In this document: positions 50,883-60,736 of the stretch, piece after piece
Layout of the letters: every line of letters starts with the position of its first letter
How positions within the stretch are numbered: position 1 is the stretch's first letter
Assembly (NCBI GenBank): GCA_019120275.1
Contig: DWVL01000008.1
Location: 1 to 64,000, forward strand
Direction of reading: 5' to 3'
Length of the DNA: 64,000 bases
From: Candidatus Mediterraneibacter excrementavium
Lineage (GTDB): Bacteria > Bacillota > Clostridia > Lachnospirales > Lachnospiraceae
Translations under genes and position numbers: made by a program
The notes under the pieces: model-generated
Databases searched by the model: none
What the model was told of the DNA's origin: nothing
Seen by the model: only the letters and a program-made list of their open reading frames with translations

Positions 50883-52070
50883 ATGGAGGATAAACGGAAA
50901 GGCTTTTTTTCGGGATTTATATCCGGACTGCTGGCGGGGATCCTGATCCTTGCAGTCATCTGCGGGGGAAAATATGTGCTTGACCGGATGAATGGAGATT
51001 ATACCGGCGGCCTGGTGTCGGAGAAGGATGTGAATGACAAGCTTGACCGGATCAATGAACTGATCGGCGGGATGTATCTCTATGAGGAGGATATCGACAG
51101 GGAAGCACTGATAGACGGCATTTATTCCGGATACACGGCGGCGCTGGGGGATCCGTATACCACATATTTTGATAAAGAGGAGACGGAAGAATTCAGGGAT
51201 TCGATCGCCGGAGAATTCGGAGGGATAGGCGTTACGCTGTCCGGGCGGGCAGGGGAGGAATATGTCCTGAGCAATGTAGTCGAGGGCTCGCCTGCTGAAC
51301 AGTCAGGGATACAGGATGGAGATGTTCTTCTTCAGGTTGACGGACATACGGTGTCCGGAGCGGATATCGAGACGGTTGTTTCATGGACTTCGGGGGAACC
51401 CGGAACAGAAGTGGTGCTGCGGATCCGCAGGGGCGATGAAGAAATGGATCTGACGCTGGTGCGGGATATCATCGAAGAGCAGACGGTAGAAAGTAAAATG
51501 ATAGAAGCGGATATCGGGTATATCCGTATAAAAGAGTTTGATACAGTCACATATGAACAGTTCAAAGCAGCGCTGGCGGATCTCGAGAACCGCGGTATGG
51601 GGCGGCTGATCATCGATCTCAGGGGCAATCCGGGCGGGAATCTCTCAACAGTGACGGATATGCTGGAACTGCTGCTCCCGGAAGGGATGATCGTATCTAC
51701 CAGAGATAAGTACGGCAACACGGAAGAATTTACCTGCGATGGCGAACACGAATTTCAAAAGCCGCTGGCAGTCCTTGTGGACGGACGGAGCGCAAGCGCG
51801 GCGGAGATATTCAGCGCCGCCGTTCAGGATCACGGAACAGGCGTTATCGTCGGGACACAGACATACGGGAAAGGCGTTGTGCAGCAGACTGTGGATCTGG
51901 GAGACGGAACAAGCATGAAGATTACCATCGCGGAATATTATACGCCTTCAGGAAAAAGCATCAATGGAACCGGTGTGACGCCGGATGTGGAAGTAGAGTA
52001 CGAGTATGATGAAGATGATCCGGAGAGAGATAATCAGCTGGAGAAGGCGATTGAAGTTGTAAATGGATAA
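50883..52070 (+). CDS. ctpA: Carboxy-terminal processing protease (S41, PDZ)
   Basis: The 395-residue protein has an N-terminal membrane anchor (residues 8-32), a PDZ domain (about 105-185) and an S41 serine protease domain. The catalytic pair is Ser305 in GRSASAAE and Lys330 in TYGKGVVQ, 25 residues apart as in CtpB. It cleaves envelope or sporulation proteins outside the membrane. GGAGGG lies upstream of the ATG at 50883. The stop codon lies in the left arm of the large palindrome. Confidence 0.94.
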   Translation: MEDKRKGFFSGFISGLLAGILILAVICGGKYVLDRMNGDYTGGLVSEKDVNDKLDRINELIGGMYLYEEDIDREALIDGIYSGYTAALGDPYTTYFDKEETEEFRDSIAGEFGGIGVTLSGRAGEEYVLSNVVEGSPAEQSGIQDGDVLLQVDGHTVSGADIETVVSWTSGEPGTEVVLRIRRGDEEMDLTLVRDIIEEQTVESKMIEADIGYIRIKEFDTVTYEQFKAALADLENRGMGRLIIDLRGNPGGNLSTVTDMLELLLPEGMIVSTRDKYGNTEEFTCDGEHEFQKPLAVLVDGRSASAAEIFSAAVQDHGTGVIVGTQTYGKGVVQQTVDLGDGTSMKITIAEYYTPSGKSINGTGVTPDVEVEYEYDEDDPERDNQLEKAIEVVNG

Positions 52071-52137
52071 AAAATGGAAATCGGGACGTAGTAAAATTCA
52101 ATTTTACTACGTCCCGATTTCCATTTTTTATCCATTT
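52061..52137. terminator. Perfect 37-bp-arm palindrome between convergent genes
   Basis: Arms 52061-52097 and 52101-52137 are exact reverse complements with a 3-nt TCA centre. Blocks inside are ATGGATAAAAAATGG, AAATCGGGACGTAG and TAAAAT. It overlaps the ctpA stop codon on the left and touches the aminotransferase stop codon on the right. A/T-rich ends provide a U-run in both directions, so it should end both transcripts. Confidence 0.9.
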
Positions 52138-52138
52138 G

Positions 52139-53680
52139 TCAGTCCTGTCTGTAATAACTGAAGAAGTCTTTCATCTTTTCCATGGCTTCTCTCAGAACCT
52201 CGATCCTTGGCAGATAAACGATGCGGAAGTGATCCGGCTGCGCCCAGTTGAATCCGCCGCCGTGGATGAGGAGAATCTTCTTTTCCCGGAGCAGATCAAG
52301 TGCGAAGTGCTCGTCGTTGGTGATGTTGAACTTTTTCGCGTCCATCTTTGGGAAGATATAGAATCCGGCTTTCGGCTTCACGGCGCTGATGCCGGGGATA
52401 TCGGTGAGCGCCTTGTAAATGTAGTCCCGCTGTTCGCGCACCCGTCCGCCCGGCGCGATATAGCCGCGCACGCTCTGGTGTCCGCCAAGTGCGGTCTGTA
52501 CAATGGACTGGGCCGGTACGTTGGAGCAGAGCCGCATATTGGAGAGCATCTTCAGTCCTTCGATGTAGTCTTTTGCCACGCGTTTGTTGCCGCTCAGGAT
52601 CATCCATCCAATCCGGAAGCCGGCGATCATGTGCGATTTGGACAGACCGCTGAAAGTGATGCAGAAAAGGTCCGGAGCCATAGAAGCAATGGAAATATGT
52701 TCCGCATCGTCCATGACCAGGCGGTCGTAGATCTCGTCAGAGAAGATGATCAGCTGGTGCTCCCGCGCCACATCCACGATCTGCTGAAGGACTTCCTTCG
52801 GGTAGAGCGCACCGGTCGGGTTGTTGGGATTGATGATCACGATGGCCTTGGTGCGGTCGGTGATCTTTTTCTTAATGTCGTCAATGTCCGGATACCATTC
52901 GGATTCCTCGTCGCAGATGTAGTGGACCACATTGCCGCCGGCCAGTGTCGCGCATGCGGTCCAGAGCGGATAGTCGGGCGAGGGAATCAGGATCTCGTCG
53001 CCGTCGTCCAGCAGCGCGGACATACAGAGGTTGATCAGCTCGCTGACGCCGTTTCCTGTGTAAATGTCGTCTACTGAGACATTGGGGATATTTTTCAGCT
53101 GGGCATACTGCATGATCGCTTTTCTTGCTGAGAAAAGGCCCTGGGCGTTGGAGTAGCCCTCGCATTCGGCCAGCTGTTTGCGCATGTCGTAGATGACTTC
53201 ATCCGGCGTGCGGAAGCCGAACGGAGCAGGGTTTCCGATGTTCAGTTTCAGGATCTGCGTGCCGTCTTCTTCCATTCTTGCCGCTTCGTCCACGACCGGT
53301 CCTCTTACATCGTATAAAACGTTGTCGAGTTTTGAAGATTTCTTAAAAGTCCGCATGGTCTGTACCCCCGTTTTCTTATTTATTCCTGTGTTGTTTAAAT
53401 CTGTACTGTGTGCAGTCCGGACTGTTCCGGAATCGGATCGGTCCGGTGTCTGTGCTGCAGCCTGTCCGTCTCTCAGCCATGATTCTTCGACGTGAAGTGT
53501 CTCAGCCAGAAAATGCATGATGTCCGGACGCGGGACCGTTTTCCCACTGACATACTGGCTGATATGGCTTTTTCCGAGCTTCACGCCGCATCCGGCGGCA
53601 GTCCGGACCAGATCGATCTGTTTCATGCCCTTCCCTGCCATGGCTGAGGCAAGGCGCTGAGCGAATGTTTCGTTAGACAT
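52139..53680 (-). CDS. XRE helix-turn-helix and class I/II aminotransferase fusion
   Basis: The 513-residue protein joins an XRE DNA-binding domain (residues 3-70, with KQIDLVRTAAGCGVKLGKSH and ISQYVSGKTVPRPD) through a Ser/Thr-rich linker (about 71-105) to a complete AlaT/AspC-type aminotransferase. The latter has SPDYPLWT, NPNNPTGALYP and PLP lysine K348 in FSGLSKSHM. The transaminase probably handles alanine, glutamate or aromatic substrates. PLP-enzyme fusions in regulators are known in the MocR/GntR class, but here the DNA-binding part is XRE type. The start follows AGGAG by 8 nt. Five repeats precede it. Confidence 0.88.
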   Translation of the reverse strand: MSNETFAQRLASAMAGKGMKQIDLVRTAAGCGVKLGKSHISQYVSGKTVPRPDIMHFLAETLHVEESWLRDGQAAAQTPDRSDSGTVRTAHSTDLNNTGINKKTGVQTMRTFKKSSKLDNVLYDVRGPVVDEAARMEEDGTQILKLNIGNPAPFGFRTPDEVIYDMRKQLAECEGYSNAQGLFSARKAIMQYAQLKNIPNVSVDDIYTGNGVSELINLCMSALLDDGDEILIPSPDYPLWTACATLAGGNVVHYICDEESEWYPDIDDIKKKITDRTKAIVIINPNNPTGALYPKEVLQQIVDVAREHQLIIFSDEIYDRLVMDDAEHISIASMAPDLFCITFSGLSKSHMIAGFRIGWMILSGNKRVAKDYIEGLKMLSNMRLCSNVPAQSIVQTALGGHQSVRGYIAPGGRVREQRDYIYKALTDIPGISAVKPKAGFYIFPKMDAKKFNITNDEHFALDLLREKKILLIHGGGFNWAQPDHFRIVYLPRIEVLREAMEKMKDFFSYYRQD

Positions 53681-53700
53681 GGTAATCTGCTCCTGTGGTA

Positions 53701-53802
53701 AGTTCAAATCAGAAAGTTCAAAAACACAAGCAAAAGTTCAAAATTTACGAAAAGTTCAATTTGCGCTTGCTTAACTATATCACGGGAAAGTAAAAAGTTC
53801 AA
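53701..53802 (-). promoter_or_regulatory. Promoter and five TTGAACTT-type repeats before the XRE-aminotransferase gene
   Basis: Read on the minus strand, TTGAAC (53797-53802), 17 bp and TATAGT (53774-53779) form a promoter. The motif TTGAACT recurs at 53701, 53715, 53735, 53753 and 53796 (left ends), spaced 14, 20, 18 and 43 bp; the last one overlaps the -35 and the other four lie between -10 and the start codon. This is the layout expected for autorepression by the XRE domain. Confidence 0.75.
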
Positions 53803-53938
53803 TATTTAATTACTCATTTCAGCAAAAACGGAACTGATTTTCCTGAAATATATGTTATACTACTCATCAGACGTGAAGAGCCTCCCTGAGGGGGACTGGA
53901 ATTTTACAGATATTTACAGTAAAGGATGGGATTATTAT

Positions 53939-55524
53939 ATGAGAAGAAAGTGGCATCGTATCCTGGCGGCAGGGACTGCCTTCAGCTTCGTGCTGGCGTC
54001 GATGACGATGACGGCGTCTGCAGAAGGAGAGTCCGGGACAGGATCAGAACAGAATGCGAAAGAAATTACCATTTACCATACAAATGATACCCACGGGTAT
54101 CTGGAAGGCGATGATGAGTCGGTCATCGGTCTTCCGCTCGTCGCAGGCCTGAAAAAAGCGGATGAAAACGCGATCCTTGTGGATGCGGGCGATGCGACGC
54201 AGGGCCTTCCGCTTGCATCGCTCACAAAAGGGAATGATGTGATCGAACTGATGAATCTGGCGGATTATGATCTGATGGTGCCGGGCAATCATGAGTTCGA
54301 CTTTGGCACGGCAGCATTTCTTGAGAATGTAAATCTGGCAGAGTTCCCGGTGATCTCGGCCAATATATACCGGGACGGCAGCCTTCTCCTGGACGGAACG
54401 CAGGAAGGTAATGAGGGATGCCATACGGTGATTGAACGCAACGGTGTAAAGATCGGTTTCTTTGGACTTACGACAGTGCATACCGCTTCGGCGACAAATC
54501 CGGAAGGCCTGGACGGAGTGGAGTTTACAGATGAGATCGAAGCGGCGAAAGTGGAAATTGGTCATCTGGAAGAGGCCGGTGCGGACGTGGTGATCGCTGT
54601 AACACATATGGGTGACGAGACCGGCGGGGCGCCGTGTACATCGGCGGATCTGGCTGAGGCCATGGCCGGAGAATATGCGGGCAGACTGGATGCGATCATT
54701 GACGGGCACAGCCATACGGTTGAAAATGACAAAGTAAATGATGTTCTCATAGTGCAGACCGGGATCGGAATGACAGTGAGACGAAGATCATTCTTGCAGG
54801 GAATAATTATATCCTGAGCGGCGGCAACGATTATAACATGCTGGGAAATCTTCCCAAATATGCGGAGGCAGGCGGCGAGCTGGAGACGATCCGCTCTTAT
54901 ATAGAAAAGAATCTTGAGAACGGAACACTGACCGGCTATGCCGGAACCGAGGGCAGGATTTCCTACACCGGCAGCGTCTATCAGTCGGAAGACTATACAG
55001 TATCTGTGCAGATCGTGGATGAAGCGGGAAATCCCTGTGCGGACAGAGAAATATCCTACCGTGTGGACGGCGGCGAAGGGATCATGGGGAAGACTGATTC
55101 CGATGGGTACCTGAAGATCACGCTCTCAGACGGCGGGCACGGGATCCGCGTGTCGGATGCACAGGCGGAAGTATACGCGGACAATTATACGGGGATCGGA
55201 CTTGTGACAGATGCGCTTCGTCCGGCTCTTAAGCTGACCGCTCCGGCGCCGGGAAGCGAGATCCCGGTGGAAGAACCGGGGATACCGGACCCGGAACCGA
55301 CCCCAGAGCCGGAACCAATCCCGGAGCCGGAACCTGAGCCGGAGCCAGTTTCGCCGGCCGGGGATGAAGACGATGCCGGAGATGGAACGGCAGACGGCCG
55401 GGGAGCGGAGACGGATATCCCGGGAACCGGAGACAGCGCAATGCCGCAGCTTTATGCGTTTACGGCGCTGCTTGCAGCGACAGTGTTTGCGGCTGGAATT
55501 AAAAAAAGGATCAATAACCATTAA
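53939..55524 (+). pseudogene. Cell-surface 5'-nucleotidase, internally deleted and frameshifted
   Basis: The first part (53939 to about 54775) encodes a signal peptide (residues 1-30, ending MTASAEG) and a UshA-like metallophosphatase domain with HTNDTHGYL, DAGDATQG, GNHEFDFG and DGHSHTVEN. It then runs out of frame and stops at 54815-54817. The +1 frame continues as SETKIILAGNNYILSGGNDY from about 54775, the last part of the 5_nucleotid_C domain. About 150 residues of that domain are missing. The end has a Pro/Glu repeat tract, IPGTGDS (a sortase-like motif), a hydrophobic helix and KKR. A secreted catalytic fragment could still be made, but wall anchoring would be lost. Confidence 0.78.
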
Positions 55525-55533
55525 CAGATGAAA

Positions 55534-55582
55534 GCGTGCGCACCTGTGCCGGAATGAAGCGGCGGGGGGCGCACGTTTTTTT
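55534..55582 (+). terminator. Terminator after the 5'-nucleotidase remnant
   Basis: CGTGCGC (55535-55541) pairs with GCGCACG (55569-55575), followed by seven T. Confidence 0.8.
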
Positions 55583-55604
55583 AGTGTGAGAAAATATTCT
55601 GAAA

Positions 55605-55647
55605 TTAGCACTCAAGGCTTGACAGTGCTAACAACATTTGCTATATT
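55605..55647 (+). promoter_or_regulatory. CIRCE operator and promoter of clpB
   Basis: TTAGCACTC (55605-55613), 9 bp, CAGTGCTAA (55623-55631) is a CIRCE element with one mismatch in the right arm. It overlaps the promoter TTGACA (55619-55624), 17 bp, TATATT (55642-55647). HrcA is expected to repress clpB here until heat or protein damage. Confidence 0.9.
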
Positions 55648-55696
55648 TCCAATAGAACACGAAAACAATAGTGTCTGCCTGAAGGAGGGAAGTACT

Positions 55697-58300
55697 ATGA
55701 ATATTAATAAATTTACACAGAATTCACTGCAGGCTGTGCAGAACTGTGAGAAGATTGCCGCGGACAACGGCAATCAGGAACTGGCGCAGGAGCATCTGCT
55801 CTACGCGCTGCTCACGCAGGACGACAGCCTGATCTTAAAACTGCTTGAGAAAATGAGCATCCAGGGCCAGCTCTTCATCAACCGGGTGGAGCAGCAGATC
55901 GGGAAGCGGCCGAAAGTCCAGGGCGGCCAGGCTTATGTGGGCCAGGATCTTAACAATGTCCTCATCCACGCAGAGGATGAGGCGAAACAGATGGGGGACG
56001 AATATGTATCCGTGGAGCATCTGTTCCTTGCCCTGTTAAAATATGCAAGTAAAGATATGAAACAGCTCTTCCGGGAGTTCGGCATCAGCCGCGAGGGATT
56101 CCTGCACGCGCTTTCGACGGTGCGCGGGAACCAGCGGGTGACCAGCGACAATCCGGAAGCGACTTACGATACGCTGAATAAATACGGACAGGACCTGGTG
56201 GAGCGCGCCAGGGATCAGAAGCTCGATCCGGTCATCGGCCGTGACGAGGAGATCCGCAATGTGATCCGCATCCTTTCCCGGAAGACAAAGAACAACCCGG
56301 TCCTCATCGGCGAACCGGGCGTCGGCAAGACCGCAGTGGTGGAAGGACTGGCGCAGCGGATCGTCAGCGGCGACGTGCCGGAGGGCCTGAAAGAGAAGAC
56401 CATCTTCTCCCTTGACATGGGCGCGCTGGTGGCCGGCGCGAAGTACCGGGGCGAGTTCGAGGAACGTCTGAAAGCGGTCCTGGAGGAAGTGAAGAACAGT
56501 GACGGCAGGATCATCCTGTTCATCGATGAGCTCCATACCATCGTGGGCGCAGGCAAGACGGACGGCGCCATGGACGCCGGAAATATGCTCAAGCCCATGC
56601 TGGCAAGAGGTGAACTGCACTGTATCGGCGCCACGACGCTGGATGAATACCGGCAGTACATCGAGAAAGATGCGGCGCTGGAACGCCGTTTCCAGCCGGT
56701 CATGGTAGACGAGCCGACGGTGGAGGACGCCATCTCCATCCTGCGTGGCCTGAAGGAGCGCTATGAAGTGTTTCACGGGGTGAAGATCACAGACAGCGCG
56801 CTGGTGGCGGCGGCTACCCTGTCCAACCGGTACATTTCCGACCGGTTCCTGCCGGACAAGGCCATCGACCTGGTGGATGAGGCGTGCGCCCTGATCAAGA
56901 CGGAGCTGGATTCCATGCCGACGGAGCTTGACGAGCTGCGGCGCAAAGTCATGCAGCTGGAGATCGAGGAGTCGGCGCTGAAGAAGGAAGAAGACCGGCT
57001 GAGCAAAGAGCGTCTGGAGCATCTGCAGGAAGAACTGGCGGACTTGAAAGAGCAGTATGCCAACAAGAAAGTCCAGTGGGAAAATGAGAAGAAATCCGTA
57101 GAACGGGTTCAGAAGATCCGTGAGGAGATCGAGCAGGTCAATAAAGAGATCCAGAAAGCCCAGCGGGAGTACGATCTGAACCGGGCGGCGGAACTGCAGT
57201 ACGGCAGGCTGCCGCAGCTGCAGAAACAGCTGGAAGAAGAGGAAGAGCAGGTGAAGGCGAAAGATCTGTCCCTTGTCCACGAGGCGGTGACAGACGAAGA
57301 GATCGCGCGCATCGTATCCAGATGGACGGGTATCCCTGTGGCGAAACTGAATGAAAGCGAACGCAACAAGACCCTGCATCTGGCGGACGAACTCCACAAG
57401 CGGGTGGTCGGCCAGGATGAGGGCGTGGAGCTTGTGACCGAAGCCATCATCCGTTCCAAAGCCGGGATCAAGGATCCCAGCAAGCCCATCGGATCCTTCC
57501 TGTTCCTCGGACCTACCGGCGTGGGCAAGACGGAGCTTGCGAAGGCGCTGGCCCAGAGCCTGTTTGACGATGAGAACAACATGGTCCGTATCGATATGAG
57601 CGAGTATATGGAGAAATATTCCGTCTCCCGTCTGATCGGAGCGCCTCCGGGATATGTAGGTTACGATGAGGGCGGACAGCTGACCGAGGCGGTGCGGAGA
57701 AAACCGTACTCCGTAGTCCTTTTCGACGAGGTGGAGAAAGCCCATCCGGATGTGTTCAATGTCCTGCTGCAGGTGCTGGACGACGGACGGATCACCGATT
57801 CTCAGGGCAGAACCGTGGACTTTAAGAATACGATCCTGATCATGACGTCCAATATCGGCGCGGGATACCTGCTGGAAGGCATCCACGACGACGGGTCCAT
57901 CGATGCGCACAGCCAGGAGATGGTGATGAACGATCTGAAGGCGCACTTCAGGCCGGAATTCCTGAACCGTCTGGACGAGATCATTATGTTTAAACCGCTG
58001 ACGAAGGAGAACATCCGGTCCATCATCGATCTGCTGATCGCGGACGTGAACCGCCGGCTCTCGGAGCGGGAGCTTACGGTTGAACTGACAGAGGCTGCCA
58101 AAGACTATGTCGTGGAAGGCGGGTATGATCCGATGTACGGCGCAAGGCCGCTGAAGCGGTATCTCCAGAAGAATGTGGAGACCCTTGCTGCACGGCTGAT
58201 CCTTGCCGGCAATGTGGGCAGGGAGGATACGATCCTGATCGATGTGCAGGATGGCAAACTGACCGCGCGGGTGAAGGAAGGCCTGCGCCAGGCTGAATGA
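55697..58300 (+). CDS. clpB: ClpB disaggregase
   Basis: The 867-residue AAA+ protein has an N-terminal double Clp domain (residues 5-145), first ATPase with GEPGVGKT (about 205), a middle coiled coil (about 405-530), a second ATPase with GPTGVGKT (about 605), and the end [12 protein letters not shown]. ClpB rescues aggregated proteins together with DnaK. The start at 55697 follows GAAGGAGGGA; a longer frame would start inside the promoter. A CIRCE element controls it. Confidence 0.96.
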   Translation: MNINKFTQNSLQAVQNCEKIAADNGNQELAQEHLLYALLTQDDSLILKLLEKMSIQGQLFINRVEQQIGKRPKVQGGQAYVGQDLNNVLIHAEDEAKQMGDEYVSVEHLFLALLKYASKDMKQLFREFGISREGFLHALSTVRGNQRVTSDNPEATYDTLNKYGQDLVERARDQKLDPVIGRDEEIRNVIRILSRKTKNNPVLIGEPGVGKTAVVEGLAQRIVSGDVPEGLKEKTIFSLDMGALVAGAKYRGEFEERLKAVLEEVKNSDGRIILFIDELHTIVGAGKTDGAMDAGNMLKPMLARGELHCIGATTLDEYRQYIEKDAALERRFQPVMVDEPTVEDAISILRGLKERYEVFHGVKITDSALVAAATLSNRYISDRFLPDKAIDLVDEACALIKTELDSMPTELDELRRKVMQLEIEESALKKEEDRLSKERLEHLQEELADLKEQYANKKVQWENEKKSVERVQKIREEIEQVNKEIQKAQREYDLNRAAELQYGRLPQLQKQLEEEEEQVKAKDLSLVHEAVTDEEIARIVSRWTGIPVAKLNESERNKTLHLADELHKRVVGQDEGVELVTEAIIRSKAGIKDPSKPIGSFLFLGPTGVGKTELAKALAQSLFDDENNMVRIDMSEYMEKYSVSRLIGAPPGYVGYDEGGQLTEAVRRKPYSVVLFDEVEKAHPDVFNVLLQVLDDGRITDSQGRTVDFKNTILIMTSNIGAGYLLEGIHDDGSIDAHSQEMVMNDLKAHFRPEFLNRLDEIIMFKPLTKENIRSIIDLLIADVNRRLSERELTVELTEAAKDYVVEGGYDPMYGARPLKRYLQKNVETLAARLILAGNVGREDTILIDVQDGKLTARVKEGLRQAE

Positions 58301-58394
58301 TGAAAAAGCGATCTGTCCGGAATACAGACAGGTCATTGACGAATCCCCGGATCCATGTCATTATTGAGAGGACAGATGGAAAGGGGCGATAGAG

Positions 58395-59648
58395 ATGACG
58401 CCGATCATCTTTCATATAGATGTAAATTCAGCTTACTTAAGCTGGACAGCAGTAGAACAACTGAAAAACGGAGCCGCAGTGGATCTGCGCGAGATACCGG
58501 CCATTATCGGCGGGGACCAGAAGTCCCGCCACGGCGTGGTGCTCGCCAAGTCCCCTGCGGCGAAACGGTATGGCATCCGCACGGGGGAACCCGTTGCGAA
58601 TGCCTTTCGTAAGTGCCCGAATCTTGTCATGTATCCGCCGGACCACCGGATGTACCGGGAAAAGAGCCGCCAGCTGATGGCGTATCTCCGGACATTTACG
58701 AAAGAGATCGAACAGGTCAGCGTGGATGAGTGCTATATGGATTTCACGGGGATCGCGGACCGGTACCGTTCGCCCGTAGAAGGAGCCGGGGAGATCAAAG
58801 ACGGGATCAAAGCGCGTTTCGGATTCACCGTGAATATCGGCATATCCACGAACAAACTGCTGGCTAAGATGGCGTCGGATTTTGAGAAGCCGGACCGGAT
58901 CCATACCCTGTATCCGGAGGAGATCCGGGAGAAAATGTGGCCCCTGCCCATCGGGGACCTCTATATGGCGGGCCGTTCCAGCGTGGAAGTACTGAAGAAG
59001 CTGGAGATCAATACGATCGGGGACCTGGCCAAGGCGGATCCGAAGCTCATCATGCTTCACCTGAAAAGCCACGGGAAACTGCTCTGGGAATTTGCAAACG
59101 GCATCGGACGGGATGTGGTGCAGTCCGAGCCGGACGAGGCGAAAGGAGTCGGCAATTCGACGACGCTGAGCGAGGATGCGGCGACCGTGGAAGAAGTGCG
59201 ACCGGTTTTTAAGAGGCTGGCGCAGAGCGTGGGGATGCGGCTTAAGAAAGCCGGGAAGAAAGCGGGCATGGTGAGCATGGAGATCAAGTATTATGATTTC
59301 CGGACAGCTTCCCATCAGATGCAGCTGGCGAAACCGTCCAGCGAACCGGACGTCCTGTATGAGACGGCCTGCAGCCTGTTCCTTGAGATCTGGACCGGGG
59401 AGCCGGTGCGCCTGCTCGGGATACGCACCTCCAAGCTGTCGGATGAAGACGCGCCGGAGCAGCTTTCCATATTTGACATTGAGATGCCCAAAGAGCCGGA
59501 TGAGAAGCATAAACGCCTGAAAGAGGCGATGGACGAACTGAACAGGCGGTTCGGAGACGGGGCGGTCGTGAAGGCGAGCATGATGCCGAAAAAGCCGAAA
59601 GAAGAGAAATGCAGGAGGGGGAACGGTATTGAGAGAAAAGAACTATAA
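58395..59648 (+). CDS. dinB: DNA polymerase IV (Y-family)
   Basis: The 417-residue protein starts with FHIDVNSAYLSWTAVE (metal-binding D9) and has SVDECYMDFT (about residues 113-122), then thumb and little-finger domains. Y-family polymerases copy past DNA lesions. AAAGGGG precedes the ATG. No LexA box was recognised. It overlaps the acyltransferase gene by 20 nt. Confidence 0.92.
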   Translation: MTPIIFHIDVNSAYLSWTAVEQLKNGAAVDLREIPAIIGGDQKSRHGVVLAKSPAAKRYGIRTGEPVANAFRKCPNLVMYPPDHRMYREKSRQLMAYLRTFTKEIEQVSVDECYMDFTGIADRYRSPVEGAGEIKDGIKARFGFTVNIGISTNKLLAKMASDFEKPDRIHTLYPEEIREKMWPLPIGDLYMAGRSSVEVLKKLEINTIGDLAKADPKLIMLHLKSHGKLLWEFANGIGRDVVQSEPDEAKGVGNSTTLSEDAATVEEVRPVFKRLAQSVGMRLKKAGKKAGMVSMEIKYYDFRTASHQMQLAKPSSEPDVLYETACSLFLEIWTGEPVRLLGIRTSKLSDEDAPEQLSIFDIEMPKEPDEKHKRLKEAMDELNRRFGDGAVVKASMMPKKPKEEKCRRGNGIERKEL

Positions 59649-60642
59649 TCTGGAACTGGTGAGGATGATCTCTTTCATCTTTGTCATTGCGATCCACGTG
59701 ACGAATTATTACTGCCGTGCCTGGGGGAAGATCCCGCAGGAGGAATATGTGTTTTCCCTGGCGGTCAATGTGGTGTCCAGGATGAGCGTTCCCTGCTTCC
59801 TGATGATCTCCGGGGCGCTGCTCCTGGGGCGGGATGAACCGGTGAAGAAGCATCTGCACCGGACCCTTCATTTCCTGACGGCGCTGATCGTGTGGGATGC
59901 GGTCTATTATCTGTGGAATACATATTATATGCGGTCGGAATTCGATCTCAAAGAGATCCTCTATGTGCCGGCGGAAGCGCATCTGTGGTATCTGTACGCC
60001 ATGGTTCCGATCTATCTGGCCATGCCCTTCCTGCAGATCCTCTGCCGGAACATGAATATCCGGATGGAACGGGTGTTTATGGTCATTACATCCGGCGCGG
60101 TGCTCTTTACGTGGCTTCTGCGGTTTATGGGCGCCAAGCCTTATTATGATCTGCCGATCATCGGGGACAAGGTGTATGTCTGGTATATGTTTGCCGGATA
60201 TTACCTCATGAAATACCGGAGAAAATTCCGCATCCGGCAGCGCACGCTGGCGCTGATCTGTGTGCTGAGCATGGCGGTGACCTTCGGGGTGACCTGGGGC
60301 GCGACATCTGTAATGGATAAACACTGCGATACGCAGCTTGCGTACTCTACGCCTTTTGCGATCCTTGCGGCGTGCGCGTTCTTCCTGTTCATGATCCGGC
60401 TCGGGGACGGCAGGCTGCAGTTCTCCGAACGGACCCGGAAGATCATTGATGTATTCTGCGGCTGTTCGTTCGGCATTTATCTGATCCATCCGATCTATCT
60501 TGATAATTATAAAAAGCATCTGGCTGCAGCGGATGTTTCTGCGTGGATCATCGTGCCGCTTCTGACGGCGGCGCTCGTTGTTGTGTCATTCCTTTCGGTG
60601 TGGCTGCTCAGAAGAGTGAAGATCGGACGAAAGATCACCTGA
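59629..60642 (+). CDS. Acyltransferase family 3 membrane protein
   Basis: The 337-residue protein has about ten membrane helices and the acyltransferase-3 pattern: YNLELVRMISFIFVIAIHVT at the start (with R near residue 12 and H25), and EAHLWYLYAMVPIYL in the middle. Such OafA-like enzymes O-acetylate polysaccharides or lipids at the membrane. The start is TTG, 7 nt after GGAGGGGGA, and overlaps dinB. Confidence 0.88.
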   Translation: MREKNYNLELVRMISFIFVIAIHVTNYYCRAWGKIPQEEYVFSLAVNVVSRMSVPCFLMISGALLLGRDEPVKKHLHRTLHFLTALIVWDAVYYLWNTYYMRSEFDLKEILYVPAEAHLWYLYAMVPIYLAMPFLQILCRNMNIRMERVFMVITSGAVLFTWLLRFMGAKPYYDLPIIGDKVYVWYMFAGYYLMKYRRKFRIRQRTLALICVLSMAVTFGVTWGATSVMDKHCDTQLAYSTPFAILAACAFFLFMIRLGDGRLQFSERTRKIIDVFCGCSFGIYLIHPIYLDNYKKHLAAADVSAWIIVPLLTAALVVVSFLSVWLLRRVKIGRKIT

Positions 60643-60679
60643 ATCTCTTAATCTTAAGAAAATCTTTTGAATCTTATAT

Positions 60680-60736
60680 CAGCCTCCTTTAGATTTGCAG
60701 GTTATGCTGTGATCATGAAAGGAGGCTGTATTTTTT
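60680..60736 (+). promoter_or_regulatory. Hairpin with U-run covering the Shine-Dalgarno of the DedA gene
   Basis: CAGCCTCCTTT (60680-60690) and AAAGGAGGCTG (60718-60728) are perfect 11-bp complements around a 27-nt loop, followed by TATTTTTT and the ATG. AAAGGAGG is the ribosome site. It can act as a terminator for the acyltransferase gene and as a block on DedA translation. Confidence 0.75.

Noticed and set aside
52136..53077. Plus-strand open frame inside the aminotransferase gene
   Set aside because: It starts inside the palindromic terminator and is antisense to conserved PLP-enzyme motifs.
56036..58336. 766-codon minus-strand open frame opposite clpB
   Set aside because: It is a mirror of clpB codon bias; no domain or ribosome site is evident.
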